Notes: generated from the letters alone by a model not told the origin. 64,000 nt of DNA from Arthrobacter sp. Hiyo8 (GCA_001549895.1 AP014720.1:186001-250000); one strand, 5' to 3'. Counted from the stretch's first letter, positions 51,118-61,642 are shown. A program made the numbers and translations.

Positions 51118-51720
51118 CTATTTGACAGCCAGGAGCTGTGAGGCAAACCAGCTTTCAAACTTTTCGGTGTCACGAACGAGGTGCTTTGAAACGACATACT
51201 GCCCGGGCTTCAGTTCCCAACCAACGGCACCAGCAAGCGGCAATACCAAGAAACCAATAGTGGTGAAACGGCGCCGGACCCCGCGTCGCAGCTGAGCTTT
51301 GACGAGGGCCATGACGCGGAACGGGAGAAACTTCTTATCTCTGGGATCCTTCCACCCTTGAACCGGCTCGGCCTGGTCCCGGTACCAGGCTTCCGCGTCG
51401 CCGAGCATCGGCTCGGCCGCGTTCCGCAGTTCCGGTCGGGACTCCAGTCCTGAAGCGACGTCGATCGGATGATGGACCCCAGTGAGCGACTGGGTGGTGC
51501 GTTCCATTATTTCTGACCACCACGAGGTCCATTCTGCAGAGACCAACTCGCTGTCTAAAGTGTTACCGGCTGGTTCTGCCAGGCCTGTGGGCGGATCCAG
51601 CCGCAGTCTTGCGTCGGGGCCGGTCATGAGCCCAAGGGCATCACGAATATACAAGGCCGCGACGAGTGCCCCAGGTTCAAGAAAACCAACATCGAGCTTC
51701 GGAGGCGACAGCATGCTCAT
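51118..51720 (-). CDS. Hypothetical protein, possible transposon cargo
   Basis: 200 residues from ATG 51720. Soluble; begins MSMLSPPKLDVGFLEPGALV; basic C-terminal part RRGVRRRFTTIGFLVLPLAG has one short hydrophobic stretch. No family recognised. It is the only gene between the tniQ gene and the 50.9 kb repeats, the usual cargo position. Confidence 0.55.
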   Translation of the reverse strand: MSMLSPPKLDVGFLEPGALVAALYIRDALGLMTGPDARLRLDPPTGLAEPAGNTLDSELVSAEWTSWWSEIMERTTQSLTGVHHPIDVASGLESRPELRNAAEPMLGDAEAWYRDQAEPVQGWKDPRDKKFLPFRVMALVKAQLRRGVRRRFTTIGFLVLPLAGAVGWELKPGQYVVSKHLVRDTEKFESWFASQLLAVK

Positions 51721-51833
51721 GCCGTGAGGGTACCGCCAGTTGCTGCTAAATGAACATGTGGACGGTAGCCACGCTGGAACGGGCACAGATTTGGAAGGGC
51801 GGTTTCGCCACGTAGATGCTGCGGGATCGCGCG

Positions 51834-52666
51834 CTATCTGCCCCAGATTGTCCAGGCTTGAGCCAGTGGCGTGCTGGAGGGGGTGGCGTCTCCCACGCGG
51901 GAGGGGTTCCTCTCGATCTCTCGGGCGATGGTGTTGAACATGGCGGTGATCCGGTGGGCGGCGCGCCAGCATTCGTCATCGCTGGCTTTGGGAAAGAACC
52001 CGGTGGTCGCTTTGACGCTCAGCGTGTGGCGGTCCGGGCCAGAGCCCTGGTTGGAGCATCCGTGTGTTGAATCCGGGGTCCGTGACAAGACGGGCGATTC
52101 TGACGGTTTCGGGTAGGCGAGCAGGTTGAGGTTGGACGTGGCGCCTCGCCGGTGCCGCTCCGCGATGACGGATCAAGCGACCCCGGTGATCGCGCATTCG
52201 CGGGCCCAGTGCATGATGGCGGAGCGGACGAGGACGCCGCGTGGGGCGAGTGACCGGCGGTAGCGGCGTTCGGCGGCGACGAGTTCGGGCAGGGCACGGA
52301 TGTCGTGCTGTGGAGTGCCGAGCCAGCGCCGGTGTCTGGCGCAGACCCACCCGATGCGGGGCAGCCGCCCGGTTCCGCCCGATCCCTGGGTGCAGCGCAG
52401 GCAGAGGGTGCGGTCGATGACGTCGGCCCCGTGGATCACAGTGGGTGTGGCGAAGGCGCGCTCGTGGAGAGAGCCGAGGTTGCGCCAGGCCTGCAGCCGT
52501 TCCGGGTCCGGCGGTGGCTGGGCTTGGGGATGGCTCCCGCCTCGTAGAGGGCGCGTTCGATCTCCTCGGCGGTAGTGCCGTTGCGGGCTGCGTGGCGGGA
52601 GGCGTAGCTGATCAAGCCCTCGCCGCCGAAGATCCTGGTGGGGACGGGGAGCGGCTGGATCGTCAC
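51834..52666 (-). CDS. tniQ: TniQ-family target-selection protein (frameshift plus in-frame stop)
   Basis: About 277 residues from GTG 52666, overlapping the tniB stop. N-terminus IQPLPVPTRIFGGEGLISYA (the P-x-P...E-xx-SY TniQ start). One lost base near 52480; then zinc-ligand pattern LCLRCTQG and GWVCARHRRWLG. A TGA at 52173-52175 interrupts, and the same frame continues SNLNLLAYPKP to 51834. TGA may be CGA with a C-to-T change. If real, TniQ is truncated. Confidence 0.75.
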
Positions 52667-53669
52667 TGGGCCCTGTTCAGCCCGCGCTTGCGGCTGCCGG
52701 AGGACAGGGCTGCACGTTTGTGGTGGTGTTCTTCGGCGGCGTAGTCGGTGGCGGTGGCCTGGAGGCGGGCACGGTCGATCTTCTCGGTGCCGTCGATGAT
52801 CGCTCCGATGGCGGCGTCCGACAGGAGGGCGCGCAGGCCGCCGATGCTCCCGCCGGTGCGGTCCCACAGGTAAGCGGCTTCCTCGGCGAGGGACTCGGCT
52901 TCATGGGCGGCAAGGGTGAGCAGGTCCTCGACGCCGAGGACGAGTTCGGTCCAGGCCTCGCGGTCTGCCTTGGTTCCGTTCCCGTAGGGGCGCATCTGGT
53001 GCATGATCATCCTGGCCTTGATCTGTCTCCCCATGTCACCGGCGAACAGGTCCGTGGTGGGCAAGTCGATGCCGGCGTAGAGGAAGGTCGCGTCCAGGCG
53101 GTCGGCGAACTGTTTAAGGGTGCTGGCTGCCTCGGCGCCTGCCTGCCTGTTAGTCGTCAGGTTGTGCACCTCGTCGAGGACCACCAGAGACGTGCCGAGG
53201 GTGCGCAGCACACCCAGGACGCGCTCGGTGACCATCTGCGCGGTCGCCCTTTGGAACACCGGGAGCCGAGCCAATTCGCGAAGGCCTGCATGAGCATCCT
53301 TGGCGTGGTCGCTGGCGGAACCATGGCATAGACCACCGGGGCGAAGGACACGTCGTCGGTGCGGCCGAGGCGCGTGCGCTCGGCCTTCTCATGGCGCTTG
53401 CCGATCAGCAGCGCGGCGGTGGACTTGCCCATCCCGGCTGCCCCGGAGATCGCGAGCCCTCGCCGCGCCGTGGCCGTGGTGGCCGCGTTGCGCGCGAGGA
53501 TGATCCTGGTCTGCCGGGTAAGGGCCTGCGTGTCCGTGGTTTCCAGCACGGTGTCGGCCGCCAGCCAGGCGAAGCGTTCAAGGTCGTAGGCGTCCTTCTC
53601 CTCGGGAGAGAGGGCTTTGAGCTCCTTGCGGGAGAGCCGCTCCGGCTCGATCGGGGCGTGGTCGACGAA
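52663..53669 (-). CDS. tniB: TniB/TnsC-family AAA ATPase (frameshifted, 5' stop)
   Basis: AAA regulator of transposition. Walker A ISGAAGMGKSTAALLIGK, Walker B LVVLDEVHNLTTNRQ, sensor region FLYAGIDLPTTDLF. One lost base near 53265. Similarity continues upstream through FVDHAPIEPERLSRKELKAL to a TAG at 53670-53672, preceded by LTAWR in the same frame, so TAG may be CAG with a C-to-T change. A start after this TAG is GTG 53549. It would link TniQ-selected targets to TnsB. Confidence 0.82.
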
Positions 53670-53708
53670 CTAGCGCCAGGCAGTCAGGGAGTCGGGGGTC
53701 GCGATGGC

Positions 53709-55749
53709 TCAGTCCTCCAGAAGGTCGATGCGGCGGGCATGACGACGCGGACGCGGAACCGCAGGCGCGGTCGCATTCGCCTCGGACGGGGCAGCGGCGC
53801 CGGGTTCGGCCTCAGGTTCTTCTTCGGGGACAGGGGCCAGGCGCAGCGGCGGAGTGGGATCCGGAACGGTCGACGGCGCGGCGCTGGCGCGTCTGGCGGC
53901 CTGGGCCTCGGCACGACCTGCCGGGGCGGTCATAATGCGGTTGACCTCGGCGAGCAGGTCCGCGCCGGGGATGCTGGCGGAGCGTCTGTCCAGGGCCTTC
54001 TTTGCGGCCGTGAGGACGTCGAGGGAAAAGGGGCCGACCAGGTGCCGGGAAAGGCTCCATTCGGCCTCGATCCATTTCCCTTTCCTGTGGTCGCGAACGT
54101 AAATGGATTGGATCCGGTAGGGGTCGTAGCGGATCTCCCAGCGGCCGTTTGCCGGGGAGGGCAGCCCGGAGGGGACGCCCCGATAGTCATGGAGGGCAGC
54201 GGCGTCGTAGTGGAGTCCGTGGAAGTTGACTCCGTAGGGTTGGATCGAGCGCCAGTCGACGGGGAGCAGGGCGATGTAGTCGTCCCTGGTCAGAGTGACC
54301 GGGACTTGGGGTGCGACGCCCGCCAGGGCCGCGAAGGCTTCGTTCGGGGTGAGGTCCTTCTTTGGCATGGCCGGGTGCCGCAGGCCGGGGTGCGGGCGGT
54401 TTTGCCAGACGGCCACCAGCCACCAGTCCAGAAGGTTCTGCACCTCGGCGAGGGTGAACCGTGCCTCGGCGGCGGGTCCTTGCCCGGCGCACGACGTTCG
54501 GGCCGTGTAGCCGGCGAGGTACTGGGTGAACCCGGAGTTCACGCCTGCGAAGAACCGCTCGATGTGGGGCTTGTCTGTGGGCGTGCGGGGTGCAGCCTTG
54601 GTCAGGCTGACCTGGAGGCGTTCACACGCGGCGATGAATGTCGACCCAACAAAGACTTTGCCGCGGTCCACGGTGATCGACTCGGGCATGATCACCGGCT
54701 TGGCGGCGATGGCTGCGCGGGTTTCCTCATTTCCGGGCAGCATTCCGGGCGGCAGCACCGAGCGCGAATAGGCCAGTGAGGCGTCCCAGCCGGGCTGCAT
54801 CGGCAGGGGAGTCAGGGCGCGGGCCAGGAGGACCGCGGCATCGACGGCCTTCGTCGCCACGGGGCGCAGGATTGCCGCCAGGGGTGTTCGCGTCGCCACA
54901 TCAAGGGCGACGGTCAGGTCAACGCGGCTGGATGTGGCATCGGGGCACACAACCATGAGGTCCAGGGGAGTGGAGTCGATTTCCACCAGTTCCCGGGACG
55001 AGAGGGCGCTTGGCGTCCCCAGGGCCGCGCTGGGCGGTTCGCCTGGGTGCGGCGGGTCGTGGCGTTGCCGAACGGGTGTCGGGACGTCTCGATCCTCCTC
55101 AGGACACGGTAAAGACTCCTGTCTGACGGCACTGTGAGGCCCTGCTGGCCGGCCAACGCCGCACTCTGACGATGGCCCGCGACCGTGTTCCGGTCGAAAG
55201 ATCCCGCTGTCCGGCCACCTCGGCCTCCAGCAGCGCGACCACTCGCGGATCGGTGCGCCCGGACACCGTGCTCTGCCTGACAAGTCTGGCGTCGATGAGG
55301 CCAGCGACTCCTTCTTTGCGGTAGGCAGCGATGTGACGGAACATGGTCCGCTCGCCCATGGGCTTACCCGCAGCGGCGAGTTCGGCCCGCTTCGCCTCGA
55401 TGCGGTCCTGGAGTCCGTTCCGGAGGTCGTACTCCGGGACGGACGCCGTGCCGGCATCGACGCCCGGCGGGATCCCGTAAAGAACCTCATGGACATGGCG
55501 CTGAAGGTGCTCGACCCGGGCACGTGCGACGGAATCGAGTGTCTCGAGAACCGCGGAACGATCCAGCGATGGGAGCCGGGAGGGGGAGTCGGGAAGGTAG
55601 GAATCGTTCGAGAGGAGGTCGGTGACCGGAATCCTGCGGATCCGGCCAGTGGTCAGGTTCTTCAGGGCGAGCTCGGACCCGTCCTGAGCGACGACCTGCC
55701 ACGACACTCCGTCGAACTCGATGTAGTCGAACAGGCTCACCGACCTCAC
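53709..55749 (-). CDS. tnsB: TnsB/TniA-type DDE transposase (two frameshifts)
   Basis: About 680 residues from GTG 55749, overlapping tnsA as GTGA. N-terminal DNA-binding helices (GERTMFRHIAAYRKEGVAGL). Catalytic DDE: ELVEIDSTPLDLMV, ITVDRGKVFVGSTF, TDKPHIERFFAGVN. Mu-type C-terminal beta domain YIALLPVDWRSIQPYGVNFH and YDPYRIQSIYVRDHRKGKWI. One-base losses near 55120 and 54990. It binds the transposon ends and joins them to target DNA. Confidence 0.9.
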
Positions 55750-56544
55750 GACGCTGCCTCCAATCCAATCTGTTCCGGCCATTCCACAGCGATCGACACC
55801 GGCGAATCCAGCGCGAGGGGCTGGGAGTGGTCGGCCGTCAACACGCCCGTGAACAACAGGTTCAGCACGTGCGCGTGAACCATGGATCGGTCGAGGCCGA
55901 CTCCACGCGCCACGCGCCGAACCCCGACTTTCATCGGCGTCTCCTCGGCGAAGGCTGCCGCGATCGCCGGCAGGACTTCGGCCCCGGGGCGAAACGGTCT
56001 TGGCGGTATCCTGCGAGCCAACGGACGTTCGAACCCAGTGGCTCAGGGATTCCGGTGAACACCTCGTACTCCCAGCCGACTTCCTGACACGCCTGGCGGC
56101 TCATTTCGAACTGATCCGCCGCGGAATCCGCATGCCCGACGGGCGCACGTCCACAACACGGCCGCCGCCGTCACGCAGCCGGAGGAAGAAATCCGGAACG
56201 TGCCCACGGGCGTGCTCCGTGCCATGAGGCCACAGCAACGCGAACGGCTGCGAGGAAATGCCGACCACATCACCGTCGTGGTCTGCCAGCATCGCGAAGT
56301 CACGCTCGAGCAGGCTCTCGAAGCCCACATGTGCCCGCATCGTACTGGACCACCACGAACCCTCGTAGTTCCGCTTGCCCGGCCATGAGAAGAACGAGCG
56401 TACGGCCATGGCGGATTCGAAAGGGACCGCCGAAATTCCAGCCGACACCGGCTCGTCGACCACCCGGTCGCCGAAGCGAGCCAGCAGACGGACCGAATCG
56501 GTCAGGTTCACCGGCAACGACCTCAGACCATCGCGCAATCCCAT
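55746..56544 (-). CDS. tnsA: TnsA-like transposase endonuclease (two frameshifts)
   Basis: About 265 residues from ATG 56544. VGFESLLERDFAMLADHDGD and HVPDFFLRLRDGGGRVVDVR give the E...D...xVD nuclease pattern of TnsA; a middle frame QFEMSRQACQEVGWEYEVFT and the last frame FRPGAEVLPAIAAAFAEETP with a helical HARG-like end follow. One-base losses near 56125 and 56005. TnsA cuts the 5' ends so that the element leaves by cut-and-paste. Its ATG abuts the first end repeat. Confidence 0.83.
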
Positions 56545-57205
56545 GCTGCCAACTTAGCTGTCAGCACGACGCGAATCCCGTAAGCTGCCACGTTGCGTGT
56601 CAAAGATGCCATTTCAACTGACAGCGAACACTTGCCGCCCGGCCTCAACCGGAATTTAGTTGAAACTTCAACCAAGTTAGTGGCATCCCTGCGGATTGAA
56701 TCCGGGCGTATTCTCTTGTTCAGCCGTCGCCAGTTTTCCGTCAATTTCAAGGTGACGCGCTCTCGGCGGAAGCTCTTCCGCTGAGTGCCGGCAGGCGACA
56801 CCCGCTGGCTCTCACTCGACGGGGGCTCCTGCCCAGTTGTGCGGGTCCAATCGACGGGATAGCCGCATTCTTCCATCGAGAGCAGAATGGGTTCGGGCGT
56901 TGCGGTGACCAGAAGGTCCACCAAACTGACGGATCCGTTGTGACGATCTCGATATTCCAGACTCTGGGCGGGAGCAGGTTCTTTCGTTGCTTGGCGAAAA
57001 CCGCTTTGACCTGTTCGCGTGGCACCATCCACGGGCCGCGGCGGAAGAGGCGTAGTAGTCCACGGCCGCGGAACTCAACTTGCTGCGGCGTGACGACGAG
57101 GCGAATCAATGGCGGGCCTGCTTTGACTTTGTAGTTGCAGTAGGCGCCGCCCGTGAACTCACGCCTCAGTGCCGCGTCAAAGATCCCACCGTCAGTGTCC
57201 CGCAT
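56523..57205 (-). CDS. Hypothetical protein interrupted by the transposon end (frameshifted)
   Basis: From ATG 57205: DTDGGIFDAALRREFTGGAY, LIRLVVTPQQVEFRGRGLLR, WMVPREQVKAVFAKQ looks like a PH-like/DUF domain. One lost base near 56945; then SVSLVDLLVTATPEPILLSM and EECGYPVDW. The frame runs on through the end repeats to 56523, where the sequence stops looking protein-like, so the native 3' end may have been displaced near 56740 by the transposon. Confidence 0.5.
56545..56688. repeat. Right end of Tn7-like element: three 19-bp repeats plus one inverted
   Basis: GCTGCCAACTTAGCTGTCA (56545-56563), GCTGCCACGTTGCGTGTCA (56584-56602), GATGCCATTTCAACTGACA (56605-56623); consensus G-M-TGCCA-nn-TT-nnn-TG-w-CA. 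An inverted partial copy, AGTTAGTGGCATCC, is at 56674-56687. They begin at the tnsA start codon, where TnsB-binding sites usually lie. Confidence 0.7.
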
Positions 57206-57328
57206 GGGGTCAGTGTAGGCCTTGCTGGAATGGGGGCGCGGAAGGGAAAGTGGGACGAGGCGCGTGCCGCCGCGAACCGGGTCCAGGCAATGGGCCGGCG
57301 AACCTCGTTTTGTGGACGAAGGCTTCCT

Positions 57329-58854
57329 TCAGGGTGCGGTCCTCAGGTTGACGTAGCGGGACCATGCGTCGCCTGCCGCGTCGGCGTGAAGGAATACGAC
57401 TTGGTGGCTGTAGCCGAGTGCGTCCGCGACCAGTGGTGGCGGTGAAAGGGTGAGGTGTTCGTCGAGGGCGGTGTTTCGTGCGCCGCGCAGGTCGATGCCG
57501 AGGCTGCGGAGCCTGTCCATGATGGTGTTTGGGTGAAGTGGCTGTCCGGCTCGGGTTCCGGGGAAGAGCCAGGGGCTTCGGGTGTCCGATCCGGTTCTGA
57601 GGTTCGGCCGGTTTCGCAGGTGTTCTTGAAGTAGTTCCGCGAAGGGCTGGGGCACGGGGACCGGATGCGTGCCGAAGGCGATCTTCATGTTCGCGCTGCC
57701 TTCGTTGGCCTCGACGGCCTCGACGGCCTCGACGCGGAGTTTGGCTACCCGCACGAGCGGTTGGGCGTAGAGAAGCAGCAGGATCCCGGTGACTCTGTAG
57801 GGCAGCGATTCGCTGGTGCCGGTGAGCAGTTCCCGCAGCCAGGCCAGGCGTTGGTCCTGGGTGATTGCCGGGCGGTTTTTGGCGGTGTAATGGCCCATTT
57901 CCACGCGGGTGTTTGTTCCGGTGTTGTTGATGAAGACGATGAAGGTGCGGATGGCCTTCCTCGTCGTGGGTCCGGTGGCGAGCCAGGTTTCGATGTCTTG
58001 CTGGGTGCAGGTGGCTGCGGTTCTTTGGTGGGTTTGCCAGAGCCAGTCCAGGAATTTGACGGTTTCGGTGATCTCTTGTTTGGCCGAGTGCACTGGGCCG
58101 CGGGCGCTTGTTTCCGGTGTTGTCGTGGACCGGATGCGCCGTAGGTGGTGCCATGTGGCAAAGTGCTCGACAGGTCTTGCGACCTGTTCGGGCAAGGGGC
58201 GGAGCTTGTCTTCGATCCAGGACTCGAACCGGGCCAGGTGCGGGTCTTGGTAGGGGAGGAGTCCGTGGTGGACGAACAGTGCCCGCAGGTGGTTGGTTTC
58301 TCGTTCCGCTGACTTGGCCTGGGCGTTGAGTCCTTCGTGGGTCAAAAGTGTTGTCCCGTTTGAGAGTGAGGACAGGAGGGCTTGGACTTTGGGGGAGCGC
58401 TTCCAGGTGATGATGCTTTCGGGCCGGTCTGCCTTGCAGAGGACCTCGACGATTCTGCCCGCTGTTCCTGAATCGGCAGGGTCTGTGAGCAGTAGATCGT
58501 TGAGGTCGTCCCGGAGAGCGCAGCGGGCGCAGATACCCAGTCGGTAGAACTCGCCCTCAACACCGCAGCGGCCGCAGTGGAAGTCGTGGGGGATGCCTGC
58601 GCAGGGTGCGCATCGCGGCCCGCCGATGGTCTCGGGCGGGCCGGGAGCAGCCGGTGCTGGCCGCAGTCAGGGCAGGTCCCGTGGGTGCGGGTGGCGGTGG
58701 TGAAGCAAGGTCCGCAGATTTTGCCTTCGGGCCAGGTGGCGCGTGTTCGGCCGGCGTTTCGGCCGCATCGGACGCAAGTGGCGGTCCCGGTGGTGCGCGG
58801 CCGGCCGCGGCTGGTGTTGCGGGGAGTCAGCCCCTCTGGAGCCTCAGTGTCCAT
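57329..58854 (-). CDS. Zinc-ribbon tyrosine-recombinase-like protein (frameshifted)
   Basis: About 508 residues from ATG 58854. N-terminal zinc ribbons: TCVRCGRN...ICGPCF...TCPDCGQH and, after one lost base near 58600, HCGRCGVEGEFYRLGICARC. Then an integrase-like half: GLLPYQDPHLARFESWIEDK, SLPYRVTGILLLLYAQPLVR, LGIDLRGARNTALDEHLT, GDAWSRYVNL. Catalytic Arg/Tyr candidates are present but the His-x-x-Arg box is atypical. Its ATG lies inside the HTH gene's end. Confidence 0.75.
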
Positions 58855-59182
58855 CGTCGATGATGCGGGCCCGCCGAGGGCGGACGGTGCGGTTCAGGTC
58901 AACGACATTGGGAGCGCTGGTGCCGGTCTTGCGGGTCCGGGCGTCGGCGGCTGTCACCGTGATGAGGTCTTCGGGGCCGCAGGAGAAGATGTCACAGATC
59001 GCGGCGATGAGTTGCAGCGCGACGCGTTCGGGCTTCTGGTTGACGAGCCGGTAGACCTGTGGCCGGGACAAGGTGATGCCGCGCTCGGCCAGCAGGGGGA
59101 TGAGGTCGGTGGTGTTGTGTAGTCCCCGTGCTGCCATGAGCTCGGAAAGCCGCCATTTGTATTCGACTTCGCGTCTCACCAT
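58844..59182 (-). CDS. Xre-type helix-turn-helix protein
   Basis: Intact, 112 residues. HTH: LSELMAARGLHNTTDLIPLL then GITLSRPQVYRLVNQKPERV; C-terminal basic tail RTVRPRRARIIDDGH. It overlaps the integrase stop (5') and the next gene (3'), so it is the middle gene of a tightly coupled recombination operon. Confidence 0.85.
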   Translation of the reverse strand: MVRREVEYKWRLSELMAARGLHNTTDLIPLLAERGITLSRPQVYRLVNQKPERVALQLIAAICDIFSCGPEDLITVTAADARTRKTGTSAPNVVDLNRTVRPRRARIIDDGH

Positions 59183-60280
59183 TGGCCCCTGATCTGCACG
59201 CCCAGAACTTCGTCCATGGTGCGGTCCAGGGCCGCACGGAGGGTGGAGTTGCGGAAGTCGTCGCTGACGAATTGATAGATCCCGGTGGTGGAGGCGTGTT
59301 CGTGGCCCATTTGATATTGCACGAATCTAGGATCCCATCCGTCCTCCAGGAGGTGTGTTGCGTAGGAGCGTCGCAGTGAGTGCAGGTCCAGGCCATCCAG
59401 CGGCAGTCCCAGCTCGTCCAGGTAACGCCGGAGCCTGCGCAGCAGGGTGGATTCGCAGATCAGGCCGCCGCGTTCGCTGGGGAACAGGTCCAGTGTTTCA
59501 AGCGCTCCCGCCCGTTGGCGAGCCAGTCGTCGATGACCCCGGCCGTCCAGTCGAAGACCGTCAGGACGCTGCGGGGTTTGTGAGGGAGCCCTTGCGTGAC
59601 TTGCCGAAGCGGACCTTGCAGACGCCTGTTTTCCCGAACCTTCGCGCCTGCGGGTTGGTCGCGAAATCGATGGTCTGCAGGTGCCGGAGTTCGTTGAACC
59701 TGAGCCCGTACGAGTAGGTGACTTTCAGCATGACCGCGTCGCGGTAGGCTGCTTTCCAGCCTTTCTTGCCTGAGGCCGCGATGAGTTCGACCTGGTCATC
59801 CGCATGGTCGAACAGCATCTGCAGTTCAGCCTTGGTGAATGGCCGCTTCGAAGGACGCCCTTCGTACTCTTGCGTGTGCGCAGCGGTGTTCCAGTCAAAG
59901 AAGACCTGGGACGGGTGTGTGCCAAAGCGCTCCTCACAGACCTGGTCCCAGCCATAGTCGGAATTGGATACGTAGGACGTGAACCGGCGGAGGGCGGACT
60001 GGTAACCGCGGATCGTGGAGTGCTTCAGATGATGGATCGAGCGCAGGTCACCGAAATACTCCTCGACATGGGCCGGTGACCAGTTCCACGGGAACTCGTT
60101 CACATGGTTCACGAACCTTCGGACACATCCGATGCCCTTATCAATCGTGTCGAACTGAAGGTTCCTGGAGAGCTGCTGGTTGCGCCAGCCCGTAAGCATG
60201 TCCTCGAGCGTCTGTTCCTCGGGATGCAGCAGCCGAACAGCACTCAGTTGCAGCACGCGCCCGGACCCATCGACCGCCAT
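59176..60280 (-). CDS. Tyrosine recombinase/integrase (two frameshifts)
   Basis: About 370 residues from ATG 60280. N-terminal SAM-like domain (CVRRFVNHVNEFPWNWSPAH). Catalytic set: Arg in YSYGLRFNELRHL, HSLRRSYATHLLEDGWD (His-x-x-Arg), QYQMGHEHASTTGIYQFVSD (His and Tyr). One-base losses near 59585 and 59505. All catalytic residues present. First gene of the integrase/HTH/zinc-ribbon operon. Confidence 0.88.
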
Positions 60281-60317
60281 TTCGCCTCCAAATCACGCCA
60301 GAATCATGTTCATAATT

Positions 60318-60332
60318 TGAATCAATGATTCA
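60318..60332. promoter_or_regulatory. TGAATCAATGATTCA palindrome
   Basis: Perfect 15-bp palindrome 38 bases upstream of the integrase start; the 9-mer TGATTCATC at 60326-60334 recurs at 60514-60522. Operator or recombination core. Confidence 0.45.
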
Positions 60333-60545
60333 TCAAACGCATCATCACGACAAAACCGCAGGTCAGAGGCGCGTCTCACGCCGTCACAGACAACCACACG
60401 CAGCCGTCTGGATCGTCCGGGAAGCTGCCCGTCAGGGTTGCGGGGGTGCAAGAATCCGCGAAATCCCGGGGTGAGTGAGCCCGTCCCGGCGGATTCAGGG
60501 GATTCGGGCGAATTGATTCATCTGATGAGATACGCAGACTATTAC

Positions 60546-60585
60546 TTGACATAATCACCATTATCGGCGTTTTATCACTTGTGAT
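60546..60585 (+). promoter_or_regulatory. Promoter and ATCACTTGTGAT operator of the antitoxin-like gene
   Basis: TTGACA at 60546-60551 with TTTATC about 19 bases on. A perfect palindrome ATCAC-TT-GTGAT at 60574-60585 overlaps the -10 region. Fits autoregulation. Confidence 0.45.
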
Positions 60586-60636
60586 TATGGGTGTGATTTA
60601 GCTTGTGAAACAGCCTCCTTGTGGCAGTATAGGGGT

Positions 60637-61029
60637 ATGACAGCACTTCCAGGAGCCGGTGGCGGGTTGAAGGCGCACAAGGATTCCATCCGGCTGACCG
60701 AGGCCGAGCTGGTCCGCGACCTTCGGGACATTCTGGGCCCGAAGCTTGTCGCGTGCATCGGTTCGGTGAAGGAAACCCGGGCCGTGCGACAGTGGGCCGA
60801 CGGTGAGAGGAAGCCCTCCGCCGAGGTCATGACCCGGCTCCGCCATGCCTATCATGTGGCCGCCTTGCTGACCGAGCGCGACTCGGCGACTGTGGTCCAA
60901 GCGTGGTTCCAGGGCATGAACCCGCAGCTGGAGGACGTTCCGCCGGCGCGGCTGCTGCGCGAAGGCCCAATCGACGCGGTGGCGCAACAGGTCCTGGCCG
61001 CGGCCCGTGCGTTCGCCGCCAGTGACTGA
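60637..61029 (+). CDS. Xre/MbcA/ParS-type antitoxin-like protein
   Basis: Intact, 130 residues from ATG 60637. Helix-turn-helix part IGSVKETRAVRQWADGERKP, then the toxin-binding-like end ATVVQAWFQGMNPQLEDVPP and ARLLREGPIDAVAQQVLAAA, as in the DUF2384/MbcA group. Partner toxins (RES type) usually follow directly; none is seen. Confidence 0.72.
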   Translation: MTALPGAGGGLKAHKDSIRLTEAELVRDLRDILGPKLVACIGSVKETRAVRQWADGERKPSAEVMTRLRHAYHVAALLTERDSATVVQAWFQGMNPQLEDVPPARLLREGPIDAVAQQVLAAARAFAASD

Positions 61030-61033
61030 CGGT

Positions 61034-61126
61034 GTGACAGGCGTCCGCGGAGGGCTGAAGGCGCACCAGGATTCCATCCGGCTGCCCGATGACGTACTGG
61101 TCCGGGATCTGCCGGCCGTCGGTTAG
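61034..61126 (+). pseudogene. Partial tandem copy of the antitoxin N-terminus
   Basis: 30 codons from GTG 61034 to TAG 61126. GGLKAHQDSIRLPDDVLVRD matches GGLKAHKDSIRLTEAELVRD of the preceding gene. The copy ends abruptly. From 61127 to 61642 I see no supportable gene. Confidence 0.65.
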
Positions 61127-61642
61127 CTCCTTACGGATACAGTGTGGCCCGGGCACGGATCGTAACGCGAAAACACAAATTGCCTTTTCAACTGCCTGAG
61201 CTGTTCACGGCGACCAAGCCCTAACCGGTAAAGACTGCCGGCGGTGCGGCGGGGAAATAGTGGCGGATCGACCAGGCCGCACTTCCGAACATGCAGAATC
61301 GCCGCTGTTGTCACCAGCCCTTGGATTCCCGGCTTTCCGCGTGGCTGCGCCTTTGGTAGTAGTCCGGTATTTGCGTGAGTTTCGTATCGAGGAATGGACG
61401 CAGGATGAATTTCACGAATCGTGGCACGCAGACACACCCAGTGTCCCAACCACCGTGCATCGGACGGCTTTAGCGGGCTCTCGGTCACCCTGCTAGGCGC
61501 GGACTTCAAGTCCGGGGGATCACCAGGAAACGTCTCGCTGCAAAGAACCGGTTAGTTTGAGAAATCGAAGTATGTAGACACGATTCGATTCAAATATTGT
61601 ATTGCTGGACCGAGGCCCGATGGATGGTGTAAAAGCCTACGT

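Noticed and set aside
53391..54779. 462-codon plus-strand frame over tniB/tnsB
   Set aside because: Antisense shadow; transposase motifs lie on the minus strand.
61127..61642. RES or other toxin partner after the antitoxin-like gene
   Set aside because: No frame with toxin-like residues on either strand, even when allowing one lost base.
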